This document shows, in pieces, positions 1 to 4,686 of a DNA stretch of 5,369 nt. The DNA is from CAYNHF01 sp964397045. GTDB taxonomy: Bacteria; Actinomycetota; Acidimicrobiia; Spongiisociales; UBA5794. The stretch covers positions 1 to 5,369 of the forward strand of contig CAYNHF010000004.1 in NCBI GenBank assembly GCA_964397045.1, in the 5' to 3' direction. Below the pieces are notes generated by a model, which was given only the letters and a program-made list of their open reading frames with translations, ran no database searches and was not told where the DNA came from. Positions within the stretch are counted from its first letter, which is position 1. Each line of letters starts with the position of its first letter. The position numbers and the translations under genes are program-made.

Positions 1-1
1 A

Positions 2-100
2 GCGATGGAAGCGCTGGACCGGTTTGAAGGCGGGACGATCACCCAGGCCACCCTTGCCCCCGATGTTGTCGAACAGCTTTCAGCGGCTCTGGAAGACTGA
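2..100 (+). CDS. C-terminal end of an unidentified protein (5' truncated by window)
   Basis: An open frame enters from the left edge and ends at TGA 98-100, giving the last 32 residues of a protein whose start lies outside the window. The residues look like real coding sequence: acidic and helix-forming, beginning AMEALDRFEGG and ending EQLSAALED, with mostly G or C at third codon positions. No motif is recognisable in so short a tail, so I assign no function. Just downstream, ACCCC (117-121) could pair with GGGGT (133-137), but the loop is long and there is no U tract, so I do not call a terminator. The reading frame is fairly sure; the identity is unknown. Confidence 0.5.
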   Translation, partial: AMEALDRFEGGTITQATLAPDVVEQLSAALED

Positions 101-288
101 GAGGACAGCCGGTATCACCCCACGTTCCTTTCGGGGTTCCACGTACCTGAGGCGACGTCTGGAGATCCCGCCGACCGCCTTCCACATGGCAGAGGTCACC
201 GGCATTCAACGCCACATGGCCGTTGCAGGGAAGCGCAAACGTAGACTGGGGCATCATTCCGTAGGAGCGTGATCGCAACGCTGCGTGG

Positions 289-558
289 GTGATGAGGAGG
301 ACTGGTTACGCCCGCCTGGGTATGTCCCGAATCACCTTTCAGGTGTCCGGAACGGGTCCCGTCGATTTGGTGCACGTCCCGGTCGGCTTCGTCTCTTTCG
401 ACACCGCGGATGACGACGCGATGGCGGATGTGTATCACCGGCGTTTGGCGTCGTTTTCTCGTCTCGTTGGGTTCGACCGGCGCGGTGCTGGATCTTCGGG
501 CGCGAGTAGACGCTATTGGTCCCATTGCGACTACAGATCCTCATCTCAGAGTCAGTAG
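289..558 (+). pseudogene. Truncated alpha/beta-hydrolase remnant (type often fused to adenylate cyclase or LuxR-like proteins)
   Basis: Frame 289-558 (GTG start; ATG alternatives at 292 and 322) would encode 89 residues. Residues about 7-71 follow the N-terminus of alpha/beta-hydrolase-fold proteins that in many actinobacteria and proteobacteria sit alone or in front of cyclase or regulator domains. The order is YAR, then QVSGTGPVDLVHVP, then GFVS, then RLASFSRLVGFDRRGAGSSG. In the family the last block is normally followed by DP and then a GHSEGG-type nucleophile elbow. Here similarity stops at about base 503, the next 18 residues are unrelated, and TAG follows at 556-558. The nucleophile, acid and histidine of the catalytic triad are all missing, so it cannot be a working hydrolase. 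GAGGAGG (294-300) is a ribosome-site-like relic without a well-placed ATG. I read this as a gene stub left by a deletion. Family assignment is by remembered pattern, not by search. Confidence 0.6.
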
Positions 559-635
559 ACGCTCATCTCTGCAGGCGTCGACGTCTGAGTGGACGCTCTT
601 GTCTCCAAGACGTCTTCGGCACATGAGAGGACGCT
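504..635 (+). repeat. Four degenerate direct repeats, consensus SAGTRGACGCT
   Basis: Four 11-base copies occur in the same orientation: GAGTAGACGCT (504-514), CAGTAGACGCT (553-563), GAGTGGACGCT (587-597) and GAGAGGACGCT (625-635). Start-to-start spacings are 49, 34 and 38 bases, so they are neither a tight tandem array nor CRISPR-like. The first copy begins exactly where the hydrolase remnant loses similarity. A 10-base palindrome, AAGACGTCTT (607-616), lies between copies 3 and 4. They could be binding sites for one protein or a decayed repeat; nothing here decides between these. Confidence 0.4.
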
Positions 636-638
636 TTC

Positions 639-668
639 GTTGACACCTGTCAACTTGCGCATATGTGC
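639..668. promoter_or_regulatory. Two adjacent palindromes, candidate operator with weak promoter elements
   Basis: GTTGACACCTGTCAAC (639-654) is an inverted repeat with perfect 7-base arms around CC. Two bases further on, GCGCATATGTGC (657-668) is a second palindrome with one mismatched pair. TTGACA (640-645) inside the first matches a -35 hexamer, and TATGTG (662-667) at 16 bases would be a poor -10. The symmetry suits a dimeric repressor of GntR or TetR type, but no regulator gene is present nearby and the only downstream frame (737-1111) is doubtful. Reported as a site with no known owner. Confidence 0.35.
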
Positions 669-736
669 GGTCCTTGTGCTGTGCCCATTGTGGGAGTTCG
701 TGCCGATGAGATTCAGCTGGCGGGTGGCGGGGTTGC

Positions 737-1111
737 ATGGATTGCCTCGTGATTCGGAGTCAAGCGGCTGGAGGAGTCGGTGGATTCGAGAATCTCCTCT
801 TTCGTTCGGTTGAACCCGTCGATCGAGTCCTGCGGCTGCCGCACCCCGCTCGCGGTTCTCTCGAGATGGTCAACGCTGAGTGCGAGTTCACCGCCCGCCT
901 GGCCCCGCAAGGCGAAGCGGTGGCGACTCCCATTCCCACAGCTCAGGGTGACCTTGTCACCCAATTCGAGACCGAAGCCGGTGACGAACTGATCGCGGTC
1001 TGCACGACAGAAGCTCCCGCACGTCATCGACCTCGGAGTGAGTGGGGGGATGGGTGGATTGAGGTGTATGGAGCAATCGTCGAGCCGTGCACCATACCGC
1101 TCGGGACTTGA
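737..1111 (+). CDS. Doubtful hypothetical protein, 124 residues
   Basis: This open frame starts at ATG 737 with GGCGGGG a few bases upstream as a possible ribosome site, and ends at TGA 1109-1111. The predicted protein is acidic, moderately rich in Val, Ala and Glu, and has no signal peptide, membrane segment or motif that I recognise. By hand count G+C is higher at first than at third codon positions, which argues against an intact gene in a high-GC genome. After the stop, the same frame meets one more stop (1166-1168) and then stays open to 1543, running opposite the end of the copper gene. The opposite strand is open in the same register from 1402 to 713. The stretch may be a decayed gene in either orientation or non-coding; I keep it only as a low-confidence entry. 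Confidence 0.2.
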   Translation: MDCLVIRSQAAGGVGGFENLLFRSVEPVDRVLRLPHPARGSLEMVNAECEFTARLAPQGEAVATPIPTAQGDLVTQFETEAGDELIAVCTTEAPARHRPRSEWGDGWIEVYGAIVEPCTIPLGT

Positions 1112-1398
1112 AGCCCACCACATGGCGAAGGCCGCCGTGGACAGGCTCGATCTTCGATGTTGACCTAACCTCAGCGGGCGATGCCGCACCCGGCCTTTCT
1201 CGAACGAAGATTGGAAGTCAGGTCGGCGGCACAATCTCACGTCGCCCGTGGCCACCAGCTGCTCATTCATCACGACGCCCACCTGGTGAGACCGCCTCTC
1301 GGTTCCGGACACGGAGGAAGTCACAGTCCGACCCCAGTAGTGCCCACCAAACGAAAGCCCTTCACATACGTTGGACCTGTCGTCATCCACGGGATTCC
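1112..1398. other. Gene-free stretch between doubtful ORF and copCD 3' end
   Basis: I find no convincing gene, RNA gene, terminator or repeat here. Third-position composition shows no clear periodicity on either strand. The copper gene ends at 1399 without an obvious hairpin plus U tract on its downstream (left) side. Confidence 0.4.
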
Positions 1399-2937
1399 TC
1401 AAGTTGCCGCGCCCACCAAGATCGCTGTCACCGCGACGACGACGAGGAGCACAGCTCCCTCGATCCGAACGACCCTGCGGAGCAGGTCGGATGTTTCGGT
1501 CTCGTCAGGGTGCCGGTCTAGTCGAGGTACGACCTTGAAGTGATTGTAGGCGCCCAGAGCAGCCGCGACGGTTACGAGACTGACCTTCACGAGCAGCAGG
1601 CGGCCCCAAGCGCCAGAGACGAGATCGGAAGGCGTATCCACGATGGACCAGGTCAGCACAAGACCGGCCAGAGCCAGTAACACCAAGGAGCCAGCGGCGA
1701 CGCGCGAGAAGCGGACCGCCATCGCCATCGCATCGAGCGGGACCGACCCACGCCACCTGCGGGTCAGCGTATTCGCCATCACCACAACGCCCCCGAGCCA
1801 GACCCCAGCAAAGACGACATGTACCAAGGCCGACAAGCGTGTGATCACACCAGGTTCGGCAGTAACGGTGTGGCCATCGAACATGAAGGACGCAGCGACT
1901 GCAACCATCCCGACACCGGCGGCCCATTCGTGCTGCACTTCCAAGCGATAGGTTGTCTCCGAAGGCACAGTGGCCGTCACGACCTGTGAGGGCGCCTGCC
2001 CCGAACCGAGAATATCGGGCAATCTGGATGCGTCGGCGACCGGGGGGCCGGGAGAGACCGAAACGAGGCGGGGGTCCTGAAGCATCGCGATGGCCCCAGC
2101 GAAACGCAGAAGCACGGCCAGGCCAAATTGGCTACCCAACACGTCGACTACAACGCCCACCGAAATCGCGCCGATTGCGGAGCCGGCCAAAGCAGCCGAG
2201 ATCCCGATGACCTCGAAAGACGTTCCCGCCAGAACCAGAACGGCGCCACGGCGAACCCAGAGGACAGCCCGGCGGACCTCGCTCCTCGTACCGATCAACG
2301 AGGTGGCTGCGAACGCGAACGCGCCGATTGCGAGCAACGCGCCCGTCATCGCCGCCCACCTACCAACACGGGCAAGCCAATCCGCGGTCGCCGTGGCGGG
2401 CTCGTCGGCAACGATTCGTCCGACCGTCTCCCGGGTCCTGGGCTGTGCAACAGTGGCCGGCGGCGGAGGGGCGGACGAAGGGACGCGGGCGGGAGAAGCG
2501 ACGGTCGTCACGGTGGCGTCGCCCGTGGTCGCGGGGTCGGTCCGCTCCGGTCCGGCGCCGGCCGACCCCGCTACCGGCACTTCAACGGCGAACGAAAACG
2601 ATCCAGACAAGAGGTGGGAATCGGCGGATTGCACCTGCCACGCCACCGCGTAGACACCGTTCGGCAATATGACTCTCGGTTCGATGACCACGGTGCTCGG
2701 CGTCGGCTGGAACACGGAGGCTTCCAACTGGCTGCCGTTTGCGTCGATCAGCCGAAACCCACCTCCCGTCGGCTCGACCTCGCCCGAGTACACGAGCTCG
2801 ATCCGTTCCACAGGCGCGGCTGCAACGGTGCCCTCAGCTGGATTGGTCGACAACAGGTCGGCATGAGCCAAGCCTGGTACCGCCACCGCAACCAGCACGG
2901 TGGAAAACAAGAAGAGGATCGACGTTCTACGAAGCAT
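1399..2937 (-). CDS. CopC-CopD fusion copper-binding/transport membrane protein
   Basis: The protein combines a periplasmic CopC domain with a CopD (PcoD family) membrane domain, a fusion known from actinobacteria and from Bacillus YcnJ; the family binds Cu(II) outside the cytoplasmic membrane and is linked to copper uptake or resistance. Counting from ATG 2937 (512 residues), residues 1-24 form a signal peptide ending VPGLA, so mature residue 1 is His25, matching the N-terminal His copper ligand of CopC. Residues 25-121 are the CopC beta-barrel, with Asp106 and His108 (the DSH motif) at the family's other Cu(II) ligand positions. A Pro/Thr/Ala-rich linker runs to about 175. CopD follows with eight or nine membrane segments between about 185 and 512, His356 in DGHT, the HVVFAGVWLGG segment (His373) and the late LLVKVSLV helix. 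A TTG at 2946 would add three residues; I prefer the ATG, since neither start has a good ribosome site. No copper chaperone or CsoR/CopY-type regulator is visible nearby. Confidence 0.9.
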   Translation of the reverse strand: MLRRTSILFLFSTVLVAVAVPGLAHADLLSTNPAEGTVAAAPVERIELVYSGEVEPTGGGFRLIDANGSQLEASVFQPTPSTVVIEPRVILPNGVYAVAWQVQSADSHLLSGSFSFAVEVPVAGSAGAGPERTDPATTGDATVTTVASPARVPSSAPPPPATVAQPRTRETVGRIVADEPATATADWLARVGRWAAMTGALLAIGAFAFAATSLIGTRSEVRRAVLWVRRGAVLVLAGTSFEVIGISAALAGSAIGAISVGVVVDVLGSQFGLAVLLRFAGAIAMLQDPRLVSVSPGPPVADASRLPDILGSGQAPSQVVTATVPSETTYRLEVQHEWAAGVGMVAVAASFMFDGHTVTAEPGVITRLSALVHVVFAGVWLGGVVVMANTLTRRWRGSVPLDAMAMAVRFSRVAAGSLVLLALAGLVLTWSIVDTPSDLVSGAWGRLLLVKVSLVTVAAALGAYNHFKVVPRLDRHPDETETSDLLRRVVRIEGAVLLVVVAVTAILVGAAT

Positions 2938-2945
2938 CAGAGGCA

Positions 2946-2951
2946 AGTATG
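2946..2951 (-). promoter_or_regulatory. Possible -10 box of copCD, near-leaderless start
   Basis: Read on the minus strand, CATACT lies eight bases upstream of ATG 2937. Transcription beginning six or seven bases downstream would leave only one or two bases before the start codon. This agrees with the lack of a Shine-Dalgarno sequence and with the leaderless starts common in actinobacteria. I see no good -35 hexamer, so the call is tentative. Confidence 0.3.
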
Positions 2952-3155
2952 CCCAGAATCCGCAAACGACGCATCCGGGGCGGCAGCAGGGTGATCGGTC
3001 TTCGGCAAGTCGCTGAGCGACGGGCTTGCGAAAATGCGATCGACCCGCCTCTCGATGCCGGCTGGATTCCGCTCGGCATGGACCCTGAAGATCTCCACGC
3101 AGAGATCACCGACCATGCCGGACGTCACACAGCGGCGGGCTGCTCGGTGGACTAG
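2949..3155 (+). CDS. Possible small protein or gene remnant of unknown function
   Basis: The frame ending at TAG 3153-3155 looks coding only in its last 45 or so codons: the residues around GWIPLGMDPEDLHAEITDHA have a natural composition, mostly G or C at third positions, and a plausible acidic helix. The first part, from ATG 2949, is very Arg-rich and overlaps the presumed copCD promoter, so that start is unlikely, and I see no clear ribosome site for a later one. It may be the tail of a gene whose front is lost or frameshifted. I do not recognise the family. The reverse strand is open here too (2937-3434) but reads as Arg/Ser/Pro-rich non-coding sequence. Confidence 0.25.
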   Translation: MPRIRKRRIRGGSRVIGLRQVAERRACENAIDPPLDAGWIPLGMDPEDLHAEITDHAGRHTAAGCSVD

Positions 3156-3436
3156 AGGCTTCTGTCTCCGATCCGTGCTCGTGAGTGCCGGTTCACGCCA
3201 TGGCGCGCAGGGTCGTTGCGGCCATGAAGGAACGCGGGTACCGGTGTAGCGAGGGCCGGGAGCTTCTGCACGCGAGGTGTTCCGCTTCGAAAGGTGGGAG
3301 GTCGTTTTCCTAGCGAGGAGGATCCGGCGACGGTCGTCTCCGGCGTCCCGGCCATAGCAGTCATCATTGGCGCTGCGAGACGAGGTTTTCGGCGAAAAGT
3401 AGGCGAGTTCGTATGCCCTGGGTGGTCGGCGCAAAC
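3156..3436. other. Intergenic stretch upstream of the cysteine operon, no gene seen
   Basis: Only short frames occur, for example a 37-codon frame from ATG 3200 that ends at TAG 3311-3313 and has no recognisable motif. I see no tRNA, riboswitch core, hairpin with a U tract or repeat family. It probably holds upstream promoter DNA plus decayed sequence. Confidence 0.4.
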
Positions 3437-3468
3437 GTCATGTGACCGATAGCTGTCTGTCTCGTCAC
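3437..3468 (+). promoter_or_regulatory. Inverted repeats upstream of the leader promoter, candidate operator
   Basis: GTCATGTGAC (3437-3446) has GTCA/TGAC arms around TG. Its second half, GTGAC (3442-3446), is repeated as the inverse GTCAC at 3464-3468, which falls where the -35 element of the leader promoter would lie. A transcription factor bound here could act on the operon in addition to attenuation. The arms are only four and five bases long, so chance cannot be excluded. Confidence 0.25.
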
Positions 3469-3487
3469 CTGCGTGCAGAAGGTGGGG

Positions 3488-3493
3488 TATGGT
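3488..3493 (+). promoter_or_regulatory. -10 box of the cysteine-operon promoter (leaderless leader peptide)
   Basis: TATGGT fits the TANNNT -10 pattern and ends six bases before G3500, the first base of the leader GTG. Transcription would start on or next to that G, making the leader ORF leaderless, as described for poly-cysteine short ORFs in mycobacteria. The -35 region (about 3464-3470) is poor, which is usual for actinobacterial promoters. GAAGGTGGGG (3478-3487) could be taken for a ribosome site but is too far from GTG 3500. It would only serve a longer, less likely form of the leader. Confidence 0.55.
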
Positions 3494-3499
3494 TCCGGT

Positions 3500-3577
3500 G
3501 TGAGCACTCTGTCGAATTGCGTGGCGTCCTGTAGCTGTTGTTGCAGCAGTTGCGTCGCCGCGGCCGGAGTCCAGTAA
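3500..3577 (+). CDS. Poly-cysteine leader peptide (cysteine attenuator), 25 aa
   Basis: GTG 3500 to TAA 3575-3577 encodes 25 residues, starting MSTLSNC and ending AAAGVQ. Cysteines stand at residues 7, 11, 13, 14, 15 and 18: six of twelve positions, with three consecutive Cys codons (TGT TGT TGC, 3536-3544). Cysteine is among the rarest residues in bacterial proteins, and the next gene is a cysteine synthase, so a sensing role is the natural reading. A ribosome would stall on these codons when Cys-tRNA is uncharged. Leaderless poly-Cys short ORFs that attenuate sulfur operons are known in mycobacteria. The stop lies 32 bases before the terminator hairpin and 90 bases before the cysteine synthase ATG. 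In-frame GTGs at 3473 and 3482 could lengthen it, but the -10 box at 3488-3493 favours GTG 3500. The peptide itself is probably not functional once made. Confidence 0.8.
   Translation: MSTLSNCVASCSCCCSSCVAAAGVQ
3520..3562 (+). promoter_or_regulatory. Leader 1:2 stem covering the Cys codons
   Basis: Two stacked helices fold by hand. CGTGGCG (3520-3526) pairs with CGCCGCG (3556-3562), seven pairs with one G-U. Above a small internal loop, 3530-3540 pairs with 3544-3554, eleven pairs of which four are G-U, closing on a three-base loop (3541-3543). The Cys codons climb the stem. A ribosome stalled at Cys 13-15 would occupy the 5' strand, break this stem and free 3556-3563. If translation fails or finishes normally, the stem or the ribosome keeps 3556-3563 from pairing downstream. 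Confidence 0.55.
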
Positions 3578-3621
3578 CCCGAACCCTTCATCGGTAGGTT
3601 TTCCCATCCACCCGCACGGCG
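3556..3621 (+). promoter_or_regulatory. Candidate antiterminator (2:3 pairing)
   Basis: CGCCGCGG (3556-3563) can pair with 3612-3621: CGCCG with CGGCG (3617-3621), then CGG with CCG (3612-3614), skipping C3615 and A3616 as a two-base bulge. All eight pairs are G-C. The pairing takes up almost the whole left arm of the terminator (3610-3620), and the 3' strand of the 1:2 stem, so the three structures exclude one another as in the trp and his attenuators. Found by hand, without energies. Confidence 0.5.
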
Positions 3622-3643
3622 TTCAGCCGGAGCGGGTTTTTCT
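3610..3643 (+). terminator. Intrinsic attenuator terminator (3:4 stem plus U tract)
   Basis: ACCCGC (3610-3615) pairs with GCGGGT (3632-3637) and CGGC (3617-3620) with GCCG (3626-3629), separated by a small A/GA internal loop and closed by the loop GTTCA. TTTTTCT (3637-3643) follows at once. It lies between the leader stop and the cysteine synthase gene, only about 25 bases before that ATG. A strong hairpin with a T run inside the operon's own 5' region makes sense as an attenuator rather than as the end of an upstream gene. Confidence 0.75.
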
Positions 3644-3655
3644 ATTGCAGAGCAC

Positions 3656-3663
3656 AAAGGGAG
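3656..3663 (+). promoter_or_regulatory. Ribosome binding site of the cysteine synthase gene
   Basis: AAAGGGAG ends four bases before ATG 3668 and fixes that start. It lies beyond the U tract, so it is made only in read-through transcripts. Confidence 0.65.
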
Positions 3664-3667
3664 TGAC

Positions 3668-4651
3668 ATGGCAATCGAGTTGAAATCACAACCGAAGACC
3701 GATCGGCGTCGTCGCCGGTACGAGGACATACGTGATCTGCTGCCGAGCGTGGCAGATCCGACGCCTCTGGTGAGAGTTGCTCAGGTCGTTCCGGACCGGC
3801 GCCTGTACCTGAAGTTGGAGTGGCTCAACCCGTTCGGATCGATCAAGGATCGTGCCGCCCGCTATCTCCTCGACGGTTTGGTGGAGCGGGGAGAGATCGA
3901 CGGTCGAGAGTTGGTGGAAGCTTCTTCCGGGAACACCGCCATCGCTCTGGCTGCCCTTGCCGCTTTGGAGGGACTAGGTCTCGCGGTGACGATCCCCGAC
4001 GGGGTCCCCCAAGAAAAGCAGGTGCTGCTTCGGATGCTCGGCGCAGAGGTGTGGGCGACTCCTGATGATCTATGTCCGATCGACCATCCCAAGGATGGGG
4101 CGATCGCGTTGGCGCGGTCGCTGGCCGCTAGCGAGGGAGGCAACCGCTACGTCATGCCGAATCAGTACGAGAACCACGACAACGTCCGTGCCCACTACGA
4201 GACCACCGGGCCCGAGATCTGGGAGCAAACCGGGGGCGAGGTCCGTTCCTTCTATGCCGGGTTCGGCACATGCGGAACGATCACAGGCGTCGGCAGGTAT
4301 TTGAAGGAACGCGACCCGTCGATTCAGGTTGTTGCGATCGAGCCCCAGCCGGGTCACAGGCTGCCCGGTCTGAAGAGTTTCGCCGAGGCTGCCGAACCCG
4401 GGATTCTGGACCGGAGCGTGATCGACGACGTGGTTCGAGTCGACGACGGTCCTGCGTATGACATGACGCTGCGTTTGCACCGTGAGAACGGTTTGATGGT
4501 AGGTCCGTCGACCGGTGCGATCGTGCACGCAGTCCAAGAGCACGCCTCGGCTCGCGACGAGCTCATAGTCGGCGTGTCGCCGGATTCCGGGGTCAAGTAC
4601 ACGAGTTACTTCGCAGAAATGCTCGGATCCGAGGGGCTGCCCACCGTATGA
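3668..4651 (+). CDS. PLP-dependent cysteine synthase family protein
   Basis: The 327-residue product is a fold-type II PLP enzyme of the CysK/CysM/cystathionine beta-synthase family, which replaces the side group of an activated serine (O-acetyl- or O-phosphoserine) with a sulfur donor to make cysteine in the cytoplasm. Lys60 in NPFGSIKDRAA is the Schiff-base lysine; SSGNT (86-90) is the substrate loop; NQYEN (165-169) is the family's conserved Asn-Gln segment; GTCGT (200-204) is the PLP-phosphate loop; GPSTGA (279-284) and PDSG (305-308) complete the cofactor site. Length is normal for catalytic cores without a CBS domain. The phosphate loop carries Cys202 where GTGGT is usual. The N-terminus has a basic run, RRRRR (13-17). 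The next gene encodes a TusA-type carrier, so a protein-bound sulfur donor rather than free sulfide is possible but unproven. Which activated serine is used cannot be told from the sequence. Confidence 0.92.
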   Translation: MAIELKSQPKTDRRRRRYEDIRDLLPSVADPTPLVRVAQVVPDRRLYLKLEWLNPFGSIKDRAARYLLDGLVERGEIDGRELVEASSGNTAIALAALAALEGLGLAVTIPDGVPQEKQVLLRMLGAEVWATPDDLCPIDHPKDGAIALARSLAASEGGNRYVMPNQYENHDNVRAHYETTGPEIWEQTGGEVRSFYAGFGTCGTITGVGRYLKERDPSIQVVAIEPQPGHRLPGLKSFAEAAEPGILDRSVIDDVVRVDDGPAYDMTLRLHRENGLMVGPSTGAIVHAVQEHASARDELIVGVSPDSGVKYTSYFAEMLGSEGLPTV

Positions 4652-4686
4652 CCATCACACCCACCAGCGAAAGGGACGTGTCATGA
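4648..4686 (+). other. 12-codon minicistron bridging the cysteine synthase and TusA genes
   Basis: ATG 4648 overlaps the cysteine synthase stop (ATGA, 4648-4651) and the frame MTITPTSERDVS ends at TGA 4684-4686, which overlaps the TusA start (ATGA, 4683-4686). Ribosomes could pass from gene to gene by two termination-reinitiation steps. The TusA gene also has its own ribosome site inside this stretch, so the arrangement may be accidental. Confidence 0.3.
4670..4676 (+). promoter_or_regulatory. Ribosome binding site of the TusA-family gene
   Basis: AAAGGGA ends six bases before ATG 4683, a good Shine-Dalgarno match at normal spacing. It supports this start over any other. Confidence 0.6.

Noticed and set aside
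117..137. Possible terminator after the first gene fragment (ACCCC/GGGGT)
   Set aside because: Only five pairs with an 11-base loop and no T run.
39..278. Minus-strand frame at 39-278 and overlapping plus-strand frame at 24-272
   Set aside because: Pro/Arg/Gly-rich composition, no ribosome site, and the plus one begins inside the real coding end at 2-100 in another frame.
504..635. CRISPR array
   Set aside because: The repeats are only 11 bases, degenerate and unevenly spaced, with no cas genes.
1505..1927. Minus-strand 140-codon frame inside the copper gene
   Set aside because: It is a frame-shifted shadow of the CopD membrane domain; Arg/Cys/Trp-rich with no motif.
2128..2994. Plus-strand 288-codon open frame opposite the copper gene
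   Set aside because: Antisense to a well-supported gene; Arg/Gly/Asp-rich composition typical of antisense frames in high-GC DNA.
3200..3313. 37-codon frame from ATG 3200
   Set aside because: No ribosome site, no motif, and an ordinary length for a chance frame at this GC content.
2937..3607. Minus-strand frames 2937-3434 and 3152-3607 across the intergenic region
   Set aside because: Thr/Arg/Ser/Pro-rich with no motif; the second would run antisense through the poly-Cys leader and its attenuator, which have much stronger support.
3500..3667. T-box or S-box riboswitch upstream of the cysteine synthase
   Set aside because: The transcript leader is only about 168 bases, and I see no T-box consensus (TGGNACC) or SAM aptamer core; the Cys codons and terminator explain the region better.
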